Origin: a virus
Direction: 5' to 3' (one strand)
Length of the DNA: 52,432 nt
IMG/VR virus record: IMGVR_UViG_3300025096_003559
Span: 1 to 52,432 of that record
The number at the start of each line of letters is the position of its first letter. Positions within the stretch are counted from its first letter, which is position 1. The position numbers were made by a program, and so were the translations under genes. The notes under the pieces are model-generated. The model had not been told where the DNA came from, made no database searches, and was given only the letters and a program-made list of their open reading frames with translations. Of this stretch, positions 8,462 to 18,941 are shown one piece after another.

Positions 8462-11400
8462 CTATTTTAATCCGCCGCCAGATTGTCCATTGCCACCGGT
8501 GCCGCCGCCAGTGGTATAGTATCCGCCTTGACCGGCTCCTGGTCTGAAGGGCGAGTATGCCCCGCCATAGTTAGTAACATATTGTGGCTGTCCATTTGCA
8601 CCATTAGCGGTGGATGCGGGCATCACCGATGCGCCTGCTCCATGGGGTTCGGAGCCTCCTCCCTGCTGTGGGATGACAACTGGGAAAGTCCGAACTGTTG
8701 GCGTGGTCGTTTGGTATTGCGGCTGAGAGGGTATAACTAGCGGAAAGTCTCGAATTACCGCTGGTCGAGTCTCCTGTGTTGCCTGGGGTTGGGGTTGGGG
8801 GGATGGTATTTCCATTGTGATTGTTGGTGTGGCTGTTATTGTCTGAGGTTGTTGAGGTAACAGAAGTGGTGGAATGTTTGGATAACTTGGTGCTGCTGCT
8901 GCTGTTTGCGGCTGTTGTGGTATACGAATTGGTGGAAGATTAACTTGCGGTGTTGTGCCTGCGGCGGAAGGTCTGTCCGTGACCCAAGGCGATGTGTCTC
9001 CGAATGGTAACGAAACCACGGGACCATCTGAGCCTCTTTCCACACTCTCAAATACGACTTGTTCATTAATTTTGACTAATTCTACTAATGAGAAAAAATC
9101 ATACGGCCAATTATATGTTTGTTTATAAGGATCCGTTTTTGAAGATGCACCTTTGGCTGCGCCATCAGCAATTGCATCCGTGACGTTTAGCTGTGATGCC
9201 ATTGATGCCCACGCGGGAAGAGTCGTCCCTCCATTGCCCGCGACAACTTTTCTAAAATAATTTGTTTGTGCTTTTTGTTTAACCTTGAATACCATCCATT
9301 GTAGCTTTTCGTCAACTGTGGACAATAATTCGCCTGATTGCAAGGGGTGTGTTATTGTTTTTGTCTGAACTATGTCGTCAGTGTGCAAACTATCGGGCAA
9401 TACACCTCCTCCTTGTTGATCAAAAGACCTAGCAATGCGAGGTGGCAAGTTCTGCCATATATGCATTAAGTCGTCTCGGTTTAAAGTGTGCTCAAATTCA
9501 AAAATATACATTGAAATTGGGTCTACCTCATCTGAATAAGTTATGAAGTCCATACTTGGTGGAAAAACATATCTCTGCATTGCCTCAACCATGTCTACAA
9601 GGGATTGACCGGCTGCTGTTGCGGGAAAGGTAGACGTACCAGGATTCCAAATATATTCTATTTGAGCTTTATCAATGCTAAAAAATTGTTTTTGATTAGA
9701 GGTGTGGATTTTGGTGGTCCCCATTGGCCCAGGCATTGTCGTGGTAACCTCTTTTTCTACAAAGGGGACTGCGACGACTGCTTCACGAATTGTCTTTTTG
9801 CTGGCTGTGTTCCCAAGTCTTTGAGCTTTTATTCCTGAAAACCCAACTAAATCGGCTAAAGAGCCGGTAACTGTAGAAGTTCCCGCCATGGGCGCGGTTG
9901 TACGCTCTGGAAACATTTGAGACTGGTGTGCGGGCACATCTGTAATTTCTAGCCATATTCCCTCGCCGCCGACTGGTTGTCTTCCTAGTTGATGCCACAT
10001 CCCGATTGGGCGAGTATAATATCCACCGGATACTTGTGTGGTAGCAAAAGCCTCTGTTAGTTGAGATATCCCGTCTGCTGTTGAGCCATCTGATCCGCTA
10101 TTGTCAATAAAGTTTAACATTGGTGTTTCAAATTTGGTCTGAATTACCCACTGTTCTTCATTTGTATTGGGATCTACACCTGCATATTTTAGTATGTCGC
10201 TTAGACCCTTGGTTGAGCCAAATAAATTAACTGAGGCTGAGACTTGCATGGAGTTGTGATTACATTCCCATGCACCGCTCATTGGACCCGGCAACGGTAC
10301 AACCGTACTGTCTGAATTGGCTTCATACATATATCTTCCGCCAAGACCATGCATCCACAGTTGCGTTTGGTCGAGGTGCGTGGCTGCACCTTCAGCTAGT
10401 GGTCCAGCAAACCTAAGATAAGATGCTGTCAATCTTCCTAATAATGTCGTTAAGTCCGGTAGACCGGCTTCACTATGAAGACCAGGATTATATTCCAAAT
10501 CTACCCAAGCTTCACCGTCATAATAGGGAGGGGTAACATGTGGATAATAGCCAAATCTAGAATCTCCGTAAAATCCACGGTGATACATGGGAAATAAATT
10601 AGACGAATTGTTAAGACTAGCAGAGGGTCCGCCGCCTACTGGTGGTCCAAAAGCAGATGGGCGACTATACATCACCATTGTTTCAGAACCGGTTACAAGT
10701 TGTGGATATATATCCCCGCGAAGTGCAGCGGCGCGGTTGGCGGCAACGTTTACACCAGCGGTGCCCGATAGTTGCCAAGATGCCGAGAATGGCGTATTGG
10801 ACACATCCGATGATTTTTTAAGCTTAACTCTCATCTTATATGATGTATTTCGGAATTCATTTCCCATTGGAACGTTCCAGTCCCCCCTGGGCTTGGAGAT
10901 AAATGTGGTAAATGTTCCATTTTCTAAGAAAAATTCGGGAGTTTCTGCAAGGAAATTGTGCATTGCGAGTCGGTATCTATCATCGCCTCCTCCGAGCCAA
11001 AGGGCATGAGCATTCGCTGAGGCCAAGTCGCCTTGGGGAGTGCTTCCCGAAAAAGAACACGAAGGGTGAACTTCCATATCATAAATGAATTTGTTAGCAA
11101 GATGCCGTTCAGGCTCTACAAGCGTCTCAAATGGTAATCGTTCATCAAAGCCGTTCGCGGCATTGGGACCGGTGGGAGAGTAGCTAGAATTTCCCACAAT
11201 AACATAAGAGGGGTGTTTCCAAGCAGCGCTGGCTGGCATAGCACCATTTGCATTAGCTTCGATTATTGAAGCCGTGTGTGGTGGTCCCGCAGTAAATATT
11301 GGAAAGTCAACTGCGAGCCCAGATTTAATTGTATTAAACATCAATCCTGGGGCGAACATAGGAGTCAAAAAAGTCCTCCACCACGATGCTCTTGGAGGAA

Positions 11401-14400
11401 CACCCGTTGTATAGCCGTTTAACTCCACTCTGTCGCCATATGACTGTGAGAATAAGCTAGCTAATTGTGCAGTCCTGCTTGCAGGATAAAATCCATCATA
11501 AGGTAATAATTTTAACAAACCCTTGCAAGAAAGTGAGATATCTGTCGGAACACCATTTACTTTGGCGAGTGCGTCTGTTCTTACAACACCAAAATACTTC
11601 ATAAAATCTGTATGACTATAAACTTTGTAAAAATTGGGGTTTACGGGCGCACTCGAAGTAGCGCCTCCCAGTGCACCTGTTAGACTAAAAAGAGCACTGT
11701 CACTAAAGGGATCTACGCCATTAACAATATAATCTTCGATTCTCTCACTCATTCTAAATTCTGGTAATATAGAGTACTCTTTGCCGAGTCGCCTCATTTC
11801 ATCACAATAATCTTCGTAAGAATCATAAAACGGCTCTTTGCCGAATTGCCTTCCAGCATCCCATGGGGCATCGCCTGCGAAGGGCACGATGACGCCCGGT
11901 CGTACTCTTGTCTCTACAACGCCTCTTGGACCGAATGCGGAAGACCAGCCGAGAATACTAGAGCCGGTTACTAGAGTGTGCCTTCTGTTATATGTTGCAG
12001 ATGCCGTAATAGCATAGCGATGGGGGTTAGTGTGCGATGGTATTGCGGGACCGACGGCACCATAGGGAGAGTGTGCAGTTGTTAGGCTGTTTTGAAGTTC
12101 TCCTTCTCCACCTCCTGCGCGTGGGTATTGTCGCCCGAGCCCTGCACCTGGCCATGACCCTGAAGCCACATAAACCTTTGGATTTTGAGTTCCGACTTCA
12201 GGAGTCGCAGACCCCGTGGGGCTAAAATCTCTTCTTGCATCAAGCGGCCATATACTTGAAGTGGGTATAGCAATACCTTGGGAGTTCACGCTATGATTTC
12301 TACCTCCGTCAGAGTTTAGAAGATCGTCATAATCCAAACCAGTTACACCATAGACGGATCTATTTTTTCTTGCACTTCTCCAGAAATCTGACAAATATGT
12401 CACTCGCTGACGGATATGTGGGCGATAAACATTTATACGCTTAGGATATATTGTCTCATTATATTTCAAATTTATAAGTTGTGAAGTCATTTCGCCAGCG
12501 GCAAATGCATCTAGAAGAGTGTCGCCTGCTGTTTGTCCCGTGTATTCAAGAAATAATTGTTCATTTAATTTTGAATTAACAAACAATTCTTTTTGGTTTG
12601 AATAAGTGGCATTCCAATTTACTTTTCTCAAGAAAGGATACGCACTCGTACTACCAAAAGAGGTATCCATTGCCGTTGTGTCAATGTCCGCTTCGAAGGT
12701 CATTGGCATATTTAAGTTTAATACTGGCTCGTGATATGCCAGCGCCGAGGCTGTGACGGTGGCTTCATAAGTAGCAATACCAGAGCTTGGAGATTTAAAC
12801 CCATAAATGCCCGTCTTGGTGGTAATGCCCGCTGGTCCCCAATTATAGCCTAGATATCCGCGAGCCGCTCGCACTGCTGCATCTTCTGTAGCCGGATCTA
12901 TAATCGAAATCGTATTGTTTGCCCGCATTTGGCGAACTAAAGAATGTTCTGCGTTCCGTATTTGTTTCCACGAACACCAGCCATAAGCACCTCCGCGATT
13001 AAGCATAAGTGCATTAAAAGTAAGCCAACCTTCCGGTGATTCGACACGAGAATGTTCAACTGCAACTTTTTGATTGCCACCAAGAGTACGAATAGAACGA
13101 TTTCTATAAGATCTTGGATCTCCTATCCCGTAACTGTCAACGCCCAGGGCATCGTATCCTGATGCAGATAATATATTAAATGCAGATCCAGTTGGTTCAT
13201 AAATGAGAGTATTAAGTCCAACAAAGTCTACCTCAATTCCCTCATCTGGCTGGTAGGTGATCGTCCCTCGCGTTGGCCACACAGCGTTAGCTTGATCGGT
13301 GCTTGGGTTTGCCGATGCAGAATAGTCTGGTCTGCTTGATGAAAGAAAAACAATAGCTGGGATGAACCTATTGCCAGCAGTGGAAGCAGAAGAAAATCCA
13401 GATCGCGGTGCGTGACCAGCGGCATTAAAATTAGAAGCTCCCTGGCTCGAAGCCGTTAGGAAAGAAGCACTAATCCAATTATATTGGAAATCGTTTTGAG
13501 GAATGGGATGCTGCACCCACCAGTTATCATATAAAGAGCCGGTTCCGAATTCATTTAATGAATCATAAGTTGTAATTCCAGTGTTAGTTATAACTCTGCG
13601 AAGGGCGTTTTTGTTAACCTTGTGAAAGTTCGGAGACTCCACATAATCTCCATCCGATAGAACACCGTATGTGCCATCAATACCAAGTTGTCCTGCGTGA
13701 AGAGTTAAAAGGGTTCTAAGTCCTCGGGGTTTAGCTAAGTGATCCTTCACATGCATGGTTGCTGGTCTGACATCTCCAGAAGAGCCCTCTATATAAGCCT
13801 CTTCTTCGCCAGAACCAGAGCCTCTTACCATTAAGTTTCTCCAGGGCAGTGCATTATATACTGATTTCTCTGCTGCCATAATATCCAAGAACCCCAGTGA
13901 ATTAATCTCTGGTCCTCCTGGTGCGGAAAATCTTTCAACAAAAACTGTGTTCTGCTTTGTTCTATTTGGAAGTTCAAAAACCGTGATAGAACCGTCTGAA
14001 GCGCTTGTTGCAACGGCAGCTTTGGGATAATAAAGATTTGATAATCTGTGATAATTTTTATGTTGGACTCCCAAGGCTGCAAGATCTGCCGAACTACTTG
14101 GAGAAGCAATAAAGCCATTTCCGTGGCTTCGCATATTTTTGGATAGCCAATTCCCAGGAAGTCCTGCTCCTGCTGGGCGGATACCAACTAAAGTATGTAC
14201 ATTGGTTGTTTTGGGATTATTGTTAGTATATTTTTGTGGCAATAATTCTGTTTGCCCGTCATTAAACCAAGAGTTGTTTGCGCTTCTGCCAGAAGTTTGG
14301 ACTACCTGATATGCTTTTTCGTAGTTACCAATTGGTCCATGCTGTAAAACACCGGAGAGCACATTATTAACTGATGATGTGGTTTGGAGAATGTTTCTAA

Positions 14401-17400
14401 TATTAACTGGTCGCTTCGCAGTTTCTTCCCGGAAGAACCATGCTCTATACCTTGTAGGATCGGGGTATGGACCACCATAATCAGGTCCGGTTATTCCTAA
14501 TGCGCCGGTACCGAAGGGCTCTTGCCATGGAAATCGCGGACCACCGCCAAGAAGCAGTCTAAATGCCTCGGGTCTTGTGTATTGTCCGTCTAAATTATTA
14601 GTGGTAACGTTGCCATCGCCACCGACGTTAGATAAACCATATGGATCGGTAGAATTGAGCCTAATATGTCGCCCTTGATGACCACCAACATATTTCTCTG
14701 TAAACGGACCCTGCATTGGGACTTCATTGAACTCTCCATAGCCATCATTATGCAGGTTAACTAATTGAGAGCTTGATAAGAATCTAGCTTGTATTTCCTT
14801 GTTATATCCCCCAAGCCCACCTTCTGATGCGCTAACAAGGTTAAACGGCATCGCGATTTCGCCTTTAACGCCATCCGTATATCCGAATGGTATTGTGACA
14901 CGACCACTATGTGTGCGGAAGGAATATTTCTTTTTCTCATTTGGAATAAATACATCATCGCAAGATTCTAATTTATCAATATCCCCGCCGTGGGCATGTC
15001 CCGCTCCCTTTATGCTTAAAGTAACTAACACATTTTGTGGAATCCACGTACTGTCTATAGGTCCATGAGGAAAGTTAATGCCTCGATAAAAATGTGGTTT
15101 CTTGTTCTCAGAATAGTTGATCCCACCGTGAATAGCTTTGTTTTTTTCAACCGAATATTTATATGGAGTTGTATAAGTTCTCTCAAGCACTCTGTATGAA
15201 GCGCTTAAAATCATTCTCCGATCAAAGGTGGCATCTGCGTGCTGGGTTCCTGTAGCGTTTAAATTAAGGGGGTCTGTGTCTCTTTCGGCACGCTCCTTCC
15301 AATAAAAACAACTGGCTGATTGTCCACCAATTAGTGGTCGATGCCCTGTCCTCCAGTTATAAAGAAGGTGATTGATACCCATCGCACCAGTCTCAGGTGT
15401 GGGAACATTAAATTCTAGTGTGGGAAATTTGCTCCAATACTTACTGCGCTCTAAAATATGGCTTTCTACAATATTATCAATTCCATCGCTAACTTGGGCA
15501 GAAGCAGGTACAAGCTGCATTAGCATTGTCTCAAGTGTAGCGTCAATCCACTTGTAGTAATCAATAAACTTGTCTAGATCTGGCTCATTGCGAACACGTT
15601 CAAAGAAAAATTGACGTAAGTATTTAAGACTCTTATACTCTTGCCTGTATCGATTTACCGGTTCTCCTATTAAGTTATTAAATTCTACAATTGAAGCGAA
15701 ATAGTTAAGTATTTCATCGGAAATAACTTGGTACATGCTTTTTTCAAAAGCATAATATGTTTTTGTAGGACGTGTCTCTTTTGTGAAAACCTCTGTTTCT
15801 TCTTGAGACAGGACGCGAATATTATCGTCTCCGTGTACAACCTCTGGTAACTGGGTTCTCCCAGCATAAAGATATTGATTGTCTACTGAAGCCGTGGAGC
15901 TTGCTGGAAACGAAACGCCCCGACCTGTATGCTGATATTTAAGAATGTTGCCAAGCCAATTATATCGATTTGTCTCTGCTATAGAGCCAGAAGAAACATC
16001 TTGGACAGTGAATTCTCCCGATGCATCTGATCCAGTGACTGCATCAAAATCCCAATATAATGCTAAGGATTCAATCTGTGGTACTTGAACATTGGATAGA
16101 TCTGTCTCAAGCAAAAATGAATCTCTAGACGGTCTTAATTGCCCAAAGCTGCTTGGGTTAACAGCGTGATTTTGTATTGTGGTATTATCTAAATAATCGA
16201 ACCAGTATTTAAGAGTTGTAACCTTGGCATCGGAAGATTGCAGAGTTGAGCCGGTGAAATTGGTGCTATGTGCCCCGACATAGGCTCTCTTCGATGATGT
16301 CAAAAACCCCTCTGCTTGGACCTTAGAGACTGAGCTTGTAACTTCAAATTCATTTATCTTTCTATCGGCAATATAATTTACACCATAAAATTCAATCATA
16401 TAGCTTGCATCTAATGCTCCGCTGGCAAACGATTGTGGATATCCTTGGGGTTTGACTCTTACCGCAAAATTCCATTTAGTATCATTATAAACATCTTTAA
16501 AATAGCTACTTGTAATTCCGACATCATGTTCAACATGTCCAATCGTCATGCCATGGCGTCCTAATGATGATGTTAATTTAAAATATACATCATTAGACTC
16601 TCGCCTGTCTCGTATGGCGTATACTTGAAAGTTTGCGGCATCGGATTCGTGCCAAGTTACATCATTTTCAGTTCCGTCCATTGAGGAAGAAACGATGGCT
16701 GTATGCATACCAAATAGCGATGCGGTGGTGAAAGTAGCGTCTTGTGCCCATTTGTTTCCAGAATCCCAACTTAACTTTAGCGGGAAAACAACCTCTGCTT
16801 CTAATGTAACTGGGAAACTGTCTTCATATGTTTTGCTATCTGCTCCGCTGCCTGAAATGTACGAAACACTATTCGCATTTGAAGAATCCGCATATTGGTG
16901 TACGTTTGCTGTAAATCTATCAATATTATTAAAGTCTATGGCTTTGGTTTTGTACGATGTGAGTCTTCGTTTTGTATCAAATTTATATGTCTGGTTGTCT
17001 GCATAAGCATTGAGCCGAACTAAATCTTCGTCTATACCAAAACAGCTAATGAGATTTCTAAAAGCCTTTTCGGTGCCCTTCGCCTTATAAATGTTGGCTA
17101 AGTTGTTGTAAATATTATTATAGATAAAGCTCTTAACTGTTTGAATATCATCACCATATTCTTTATCTTCATTGCGGTTTCCGTAGTATTCAAGCAAATT
17201 TATATTTGAGAACAACTCAGGAGCCTCCAGTCCGTGAGATCTTACAGCCCTTGATGCATATGTATAGGGCTTAAATAATTCGCCCTGTGCACTGCTGCTG
17301 GGATAATATGCAATATTTAACTTGGAAAGTTCTCCGATTTGCATTTGTAGATTATCAAAATAAGAACCCATTATTTGGGTTAACTTCTTTAAGTCGCCCG

Positions 17401-18940
17401 TGTCTCCCCCATTACCTTCATCTTCCTCAATAATCCAAGCTGGCATCGTATAATATAGAGAAGAATTGTTTTCATAATCCCATACAGTGCCGCTAAGCTC
17501 TAGTTCAGTATCCAAATTGGAAATTTTTGGATGCTGGGGGCGTACAATTGGATCTAAGTCTTCGACTCCAGCGCTGGCAGATACTATTGCCGAACCTGTA
17601 TCGCGGGAAGTAGAAGAATATCCTGTCCAGGTTCCGTTTGTGATCCTGCCAGAATAGTCTAATACAGTATTATCAACAGAGGTATCTTCTGTTATACCCT
17701 CGTTAAACTTATAATAAACACCAAGTGTGGTGTTCGCAAAATCTGTATTTGTGCCACCACCTAAATTGCTTGTAAACCAGTATCGACCAATTTGTTCAGA
17801 ATCTCGCTTTACTTTCCAGAATCTAAATTCGTCAAGTGATCCAGAAAGCTTGCCCCATCCAAGGTTTGGCGTTGCGGCAGCATTGGCATTGATTCCAGGA
17901 GCAAACGTACCAGTTATCAGCGAACCGATATTGGCTTCTAATGGATTTATAATCTCGTTAATACTTGAACCGGTTGTTATAGTCTCGCTCAAATCGCCGT
18001 TTACATAGAGTTTCGTTGTTATGCTGCTTCCGCTGTTAATGAAACTAAACGCATAATGGTTCCAATCAGAAAAAGAATTTAAATCAAGATTGGTCCCTAT
18101 ATCCAAAGAGGATGTGCTAAGACCGATGGGAAAATAATTGGTCGAATCGCTACCGGATAATAGTGTTATTCTAAAGGGTGGTGCAGCGGTACCACCGGAT
18201 TTGCCAGCTTTTCCGTCTATTTCGATTCTAAGACGACCATATTCAGTGCCACGAACAGTTGGAGTACCGCTGGATGTTTGATTGTTCCAGAGATCGAAAA
18301 CAACTTGCTTTTCTGTAAGCGTAGTGGCTAATGAGCCCGTCTTGAGCCAGAACTCCACAGTAACGCCCGCATCTAAATCTAGTTTAAGATTTGATTCTCG
18401 GGTGCCTGATCCTGTAACATCGGAATCCCAAACATTTGCTTTTGAACCAAAAACGTCTGATAGAGATGCTGTTCCGATGTTCGCACCATAAGGAGAATTT
18501 GGTCCTCCTTGAAGATTTATATATTCATAATCAGAAACAGCGGGCGAACCATATCCGTTGGTGACGCTTCCTGTGTTGGCACCCCACCCTGCGACACTGC
18601 CGCTTGAAAAGATAGCGTATCCGGTTGATTTGGGGTAGCGATTATCAAAAATATAGAGATCTAAAAGTGTAGAACTGTTTCGCCATTCATATTTTTCTTT
18701 GAGGGAACCATCGTATGGATACTCGCCATAAATATATTTTATCGATTGGTCATAATATTCTTTTGCAGACCCATATTTTGCGAAGTTTGCAGGATCTCCA
18801 AAATCAATATGTGGATGAAGCCTTTTTTGATCTTCGGCATATGGAGCAATATATTGGGCAGACTCAATATCCCGGTTCATGTCATCTAAGGAAGAGGATG
18901 CTATAATTTGTGAGCTTCTAAAAAAGTCCTTAACAGCCAT
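8462..18940 (-). CDS. Giant virion protein with LamG domain and Pro/Gln-rich tail, 3492 aa
   Basis: This is one uninterrupted 10.5-kb frame. Residues about 190-440 read as a LamG/concanavalin A-like lectin domain: a VTVEFWLKTG strand, a central WNHYAFSF strand, KLYVNGDL, and a GSLDEFRFWKVKRDSEQI ending, followed by YYKFNEG and DYSG. Such domains often bind glycans. The middle 2500 residues are rich in Ser, Thr, Gly, Tyr and Trp, with no family I recognise. Residues about 3335-3425 hold a Pro/Gln-rich segment with a recurring (I/L)P-Q-Q-P-Q-T or similar unit, and the last 60 residues are Gly-rich. The start is supported by an AGAGGAAT Shine-Dalgarno, and the gene begins just after the 517-residue gene stops. 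The position after gp25- and gp6-like genes suggests a baseplate-attached fibre or host-recognition protein. That role is inferred. Confidence 0.85.
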   Translation of the reverse strand: MAVKDFFRSSQIIASSSLDDMNRDIESAQYIAPYAEDQKRLHPHIDFGDPANFAKYGSAKEYYDQSIKYIYGEYPYDGSLKEKYEWRNSSTLLDLYIFDNRYPKSTGYAIFSSGSVAGWGANTGSVTNGYGSPAVSDYEYINLQGGPNSPYGANIGTASLSDVFGSKANVWDSDVTGSGTRESNLKLDLDAGVTVEFWLKTGSLATTLTEKQVVFDLWNNQTSSGTPTVRGTEYGRLRIEIDGKAGKSGGTAAPPFRITLLSGSDSTNYFPIGLSTSSLDIGTNLDLNSFSDWNHYAFSFINSGSSITTKLYVNGDLSETITTGSSINEIINPLEANIGSLITGTFAPGINANAAATPNLGWGKLSGSLDEFRFWKVKRDSEQIGRYWFTSNLGGGTNTDFANTTLGVYYKFNEGITEDTSVDNTVLDYSGRITNGTWTGYSSTSRDTGSAIVSASAGVEDLDPIVRPQHPKISNLDTELELSGTVWDYENNSSLYYTMPAWIIEEDEGNGGDTGDLKKLTQIMGSYFDNLQMQIGELSKLNIAYYPSSSAQGELFKPYTYASRAVRSHGLEAPELFSNINLLEYYGNRNEDKEYGDDIQTVKSFIYNNIYNNLANIYKAKGTEKAFRNLISCFGIDEDLVRLNAYADNQTYKFDTKRRLTSYKTKAIDFNNIDRFTANVHQYADSSNANSVSYISGSGADSKTYEDSFPVTLEAEVVFPLKLSWDSGNKWAQDATFTTASLFGMHTAIVSSSMDGTENDVTWHESDAANFQVYAIRDRRESNDVYFKLTSSLGRHGMTIGHVEHDVGITSSYFKDVYNDTKWNFAVRVKPQGYPQSFASGALDASYMIEFYGVNYIADRKINEFEVTSSVSKVQAEGFLTSSKRAYVGAHSTNFTGSTLQSSDAKVTTLKYWFDYLDNTTIQNHAVNPSSFGQLRPSRDSFLLETDLSNVQVPQIESLALYWDFDAVTGSDASGEFTVQDVSSGSIAETNRYNWLGNILKYQHTGRGVSFPASSTASVDNQYLYAGRTQLPEVVHGDDNIRVLSQEETEVFTKETRPTKTYYAFEKSMYQVISDEILNYFASIVEFNNLIGEPVNRYRQEYKSLKYLRQFFFERVRNEPDLDKFIDYYKWIDATLETMLMQLVPASAQVSDGIDNIVESHILERSKYWSKFPTLEFNVPTPETGAMGINHLLYNWRTGHRPLIGGQSASCFYWKERAERDTDPLNLNATGTQHADATFDRRMILSASYRVLERTYTTPYKYSVEKNKAIHGGINYSENKKPHFYRGINFPHGPIDSTWIPQNVLVTLSIKGAGHAHGGDIDKLESCDDVFIPNEKKKYSFRTHSGRVTIPFGYTDGVKGEIAMPFNLVSASEGGLGGYNKEIQARFLSSSQLVNLHNDGYGEFNEVPMQGPFTEKYVGGHQGRHIRLNSTDPYGLSNVGGDGNVTTNNLDGQYTRPEAFRLLLGGGPRFPWQEPFGTGALGITGPDYGGPYPDPTRYRAWFFREETAKRPVNIRNILQTTSSVNNVLSGVLQHGPIGNYEKAYQVVQTSGRSANNSWFNDGQTELLPQKYTNNNPKTTNVHTLVGIRPAGAGLPGNWLSKNMRSHGNGFIASPSSSADLAALGVQHKNYHRLSNLYYPKAAVATSASDGSITVFELPNRTKQNTVFVERFSAPGGPEINSLGFLDIMAAEKSVYNALPWRNLMVRGSGSGEEEAYIEGSSGDVRPATMHVKDHLAKPRGLRTLLTLHAGQLGIDGTYGVLSDGDYVESPNFHKVNKNALRRVITNTGITTYDSLNEFGTGSLYDNWWVQHPIPQNDFQYNWISASFLTASSQGASNFNAAGHAPRSGFSSASTAGNRFIPAIVFLSSSRPDYSASANPSTDQANAVWPTRGTITYQPDEGIEVDFVGLNTLIYEPTGSAFNILSASGYDALGVDSYGIGDPRSYRNRSIRTLGGNQKVAVEHSRVESPEGWLTFNALMLNRGGAYGWCSWKQIRNAEHSLVRQMRANNTISIIDPATEDAAVRAARGYLGYNWGPAGITTKTGIYGFKSPSSGIATYEATVTASALAYHEPVLNLNMPMTFEADIDTTAMDTSFGSTSAYPFLRKVNWNATYSNQKELFVNSKLNEQLFLEYTGQTAGDTLLDAFAAGEMTSQLINLKYNETIYPKRINVYRPHIRQRVTYLSDFWRSARKNRSVYGVTGLDYDDLLNSDGGRNHSVNSQGIAIPTSSIWPLDARRDFSPTGSATPEVGTQNPKVYVASGSWPGAGLGRQYPRAGGGEGELQNSLTTAHSPYGAVGPAIPSHTNPHRYAITASATYNRRHTLVTGSSILGWSSAFGPRGVVETRVRPGVIVPFAGDAPWDAGRQFGKEPFYDSYEDYCDEMRRLGKEYSILPEFRMSERIEDYIVNGVDPFSDSALFSLTGALGGATSSAPVNPNFYKVYSHTDFMKYFGVVRTDALAKVNGVPTDISLSCKGLLKLLPYDGFYPASRTAQLASLFSQSYGDRVELNGYTTGVPPRASWWRTFLTPMFAPGLMFNTIKSGLAVDFPIFTAGPPHTASIIEANANGAMPASAAWKHPSYVIVGNSSYSPTGPNAANGFDERLPFETLVEPERHLANKFIYDMEVHPSCSFSGSTPQGDLASANAHALWLGGGDDRYRLAMHNFLAETPEFFLENGTFTTFISKPRGDWNVPMGNEFRNTSYKMRVKLKKSSDVSNTPFSASWQLSGTAGVNVAANRAAALRGDIYPQLVTGSETMVMYSRPSAFGPPVGGGPSASLNNSSNLFPMYHRGFYGDSRFGYYPHVTPPYYDGEAWVDLEYNPGLHSEAGLPDLTTLLGRLTASYLRFAGPLAEGAATHLDQTQLWMHGLGGRYMYEANSDSTVVPLPGPMSGAWECNHNSMQVSASVNLFGSTKGLSDILKYAGVDPNTNEEQWVIQTKFETPMLNFIDNSGSDGSTADGISQLTEAFATTQVSGGYYTRPIGMWHQLGRQPVGGEGIWLEITDVPAHQSQMFPERTTAPMAGTSTVTGSLADLVGFSGIKAQRLGNTASKKTIREAVVAVPFVEKEVTTTMPGPMGTTKIHTSNQKQFFSIDKAQIEYIWNPGTSTFPATAAGQSLVDMVEAMQRYVFPPSMDFITYSDEVDPISMYIFEFEHTLNRDDLMHIWQNLPPRIARSFDQQGGGVLPDSLHTDDIVQTKTITHPLQSGELLSTVDEKLQWMVFKVKQKAQTNYFRKVVAGNGGTTLPAWASMASQLNVTDAIADGAAKGASSKTDPYKQTYNWPYDFFSLVELVKINEQVVFESVERGSDGPVVSLPFGDTSPWVTDRPSAAGTTPQVNLPPIRIPQQPQTAAAAPSYPNIPPLLLPQQPQTITATPTITMEIPSPQPQPQATQETRPAVIRDFPLVIPSQPQYQTTTPTVRTFPVVIPQQGGGSEPHGAGASVMPASTANGANGQPQYVTNYGGAYSPFRPGAGQGGYYTTGGGTGGNGQSGGGLK
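8655..8940 (-). repeat. Degenerate Pro/Gln-rich repeat near the 3' end of the giant gene
   Basis: The encoded segment (about residues 3335-3425 of the giant protein) repeats a hydrophobic pair followed by PQQPQT or a close variant at least three times: PPIRIPQQPQT, PPLLLPQQPQT and FPLVIPSQPQYQT, with FPVVIPQQGGG as a last partial unit. The spacers are rich in Ala, Thr and Pro. The units are not identical at DNA level, so this is an old protein-level repeat and not a fresh tandem duplication. It is probably an extended linker. Confidence 0.55.
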
Positions 18941-18941
18941 A

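Noticed and set aside
10587-11009. 140-codon plus-strand frame
   Set aside because: It lies wholly inside the giant minus-strand gene, shows no recognisable motif and runs opposite to all accepted genes; it is a shadow frame.
15145-15165. TATAAATA-type late promoter on the minus strand
   Set aside because: The match sits inside the giant gene, far from any start codon, and can be expected by chance in AT-rich DNA.
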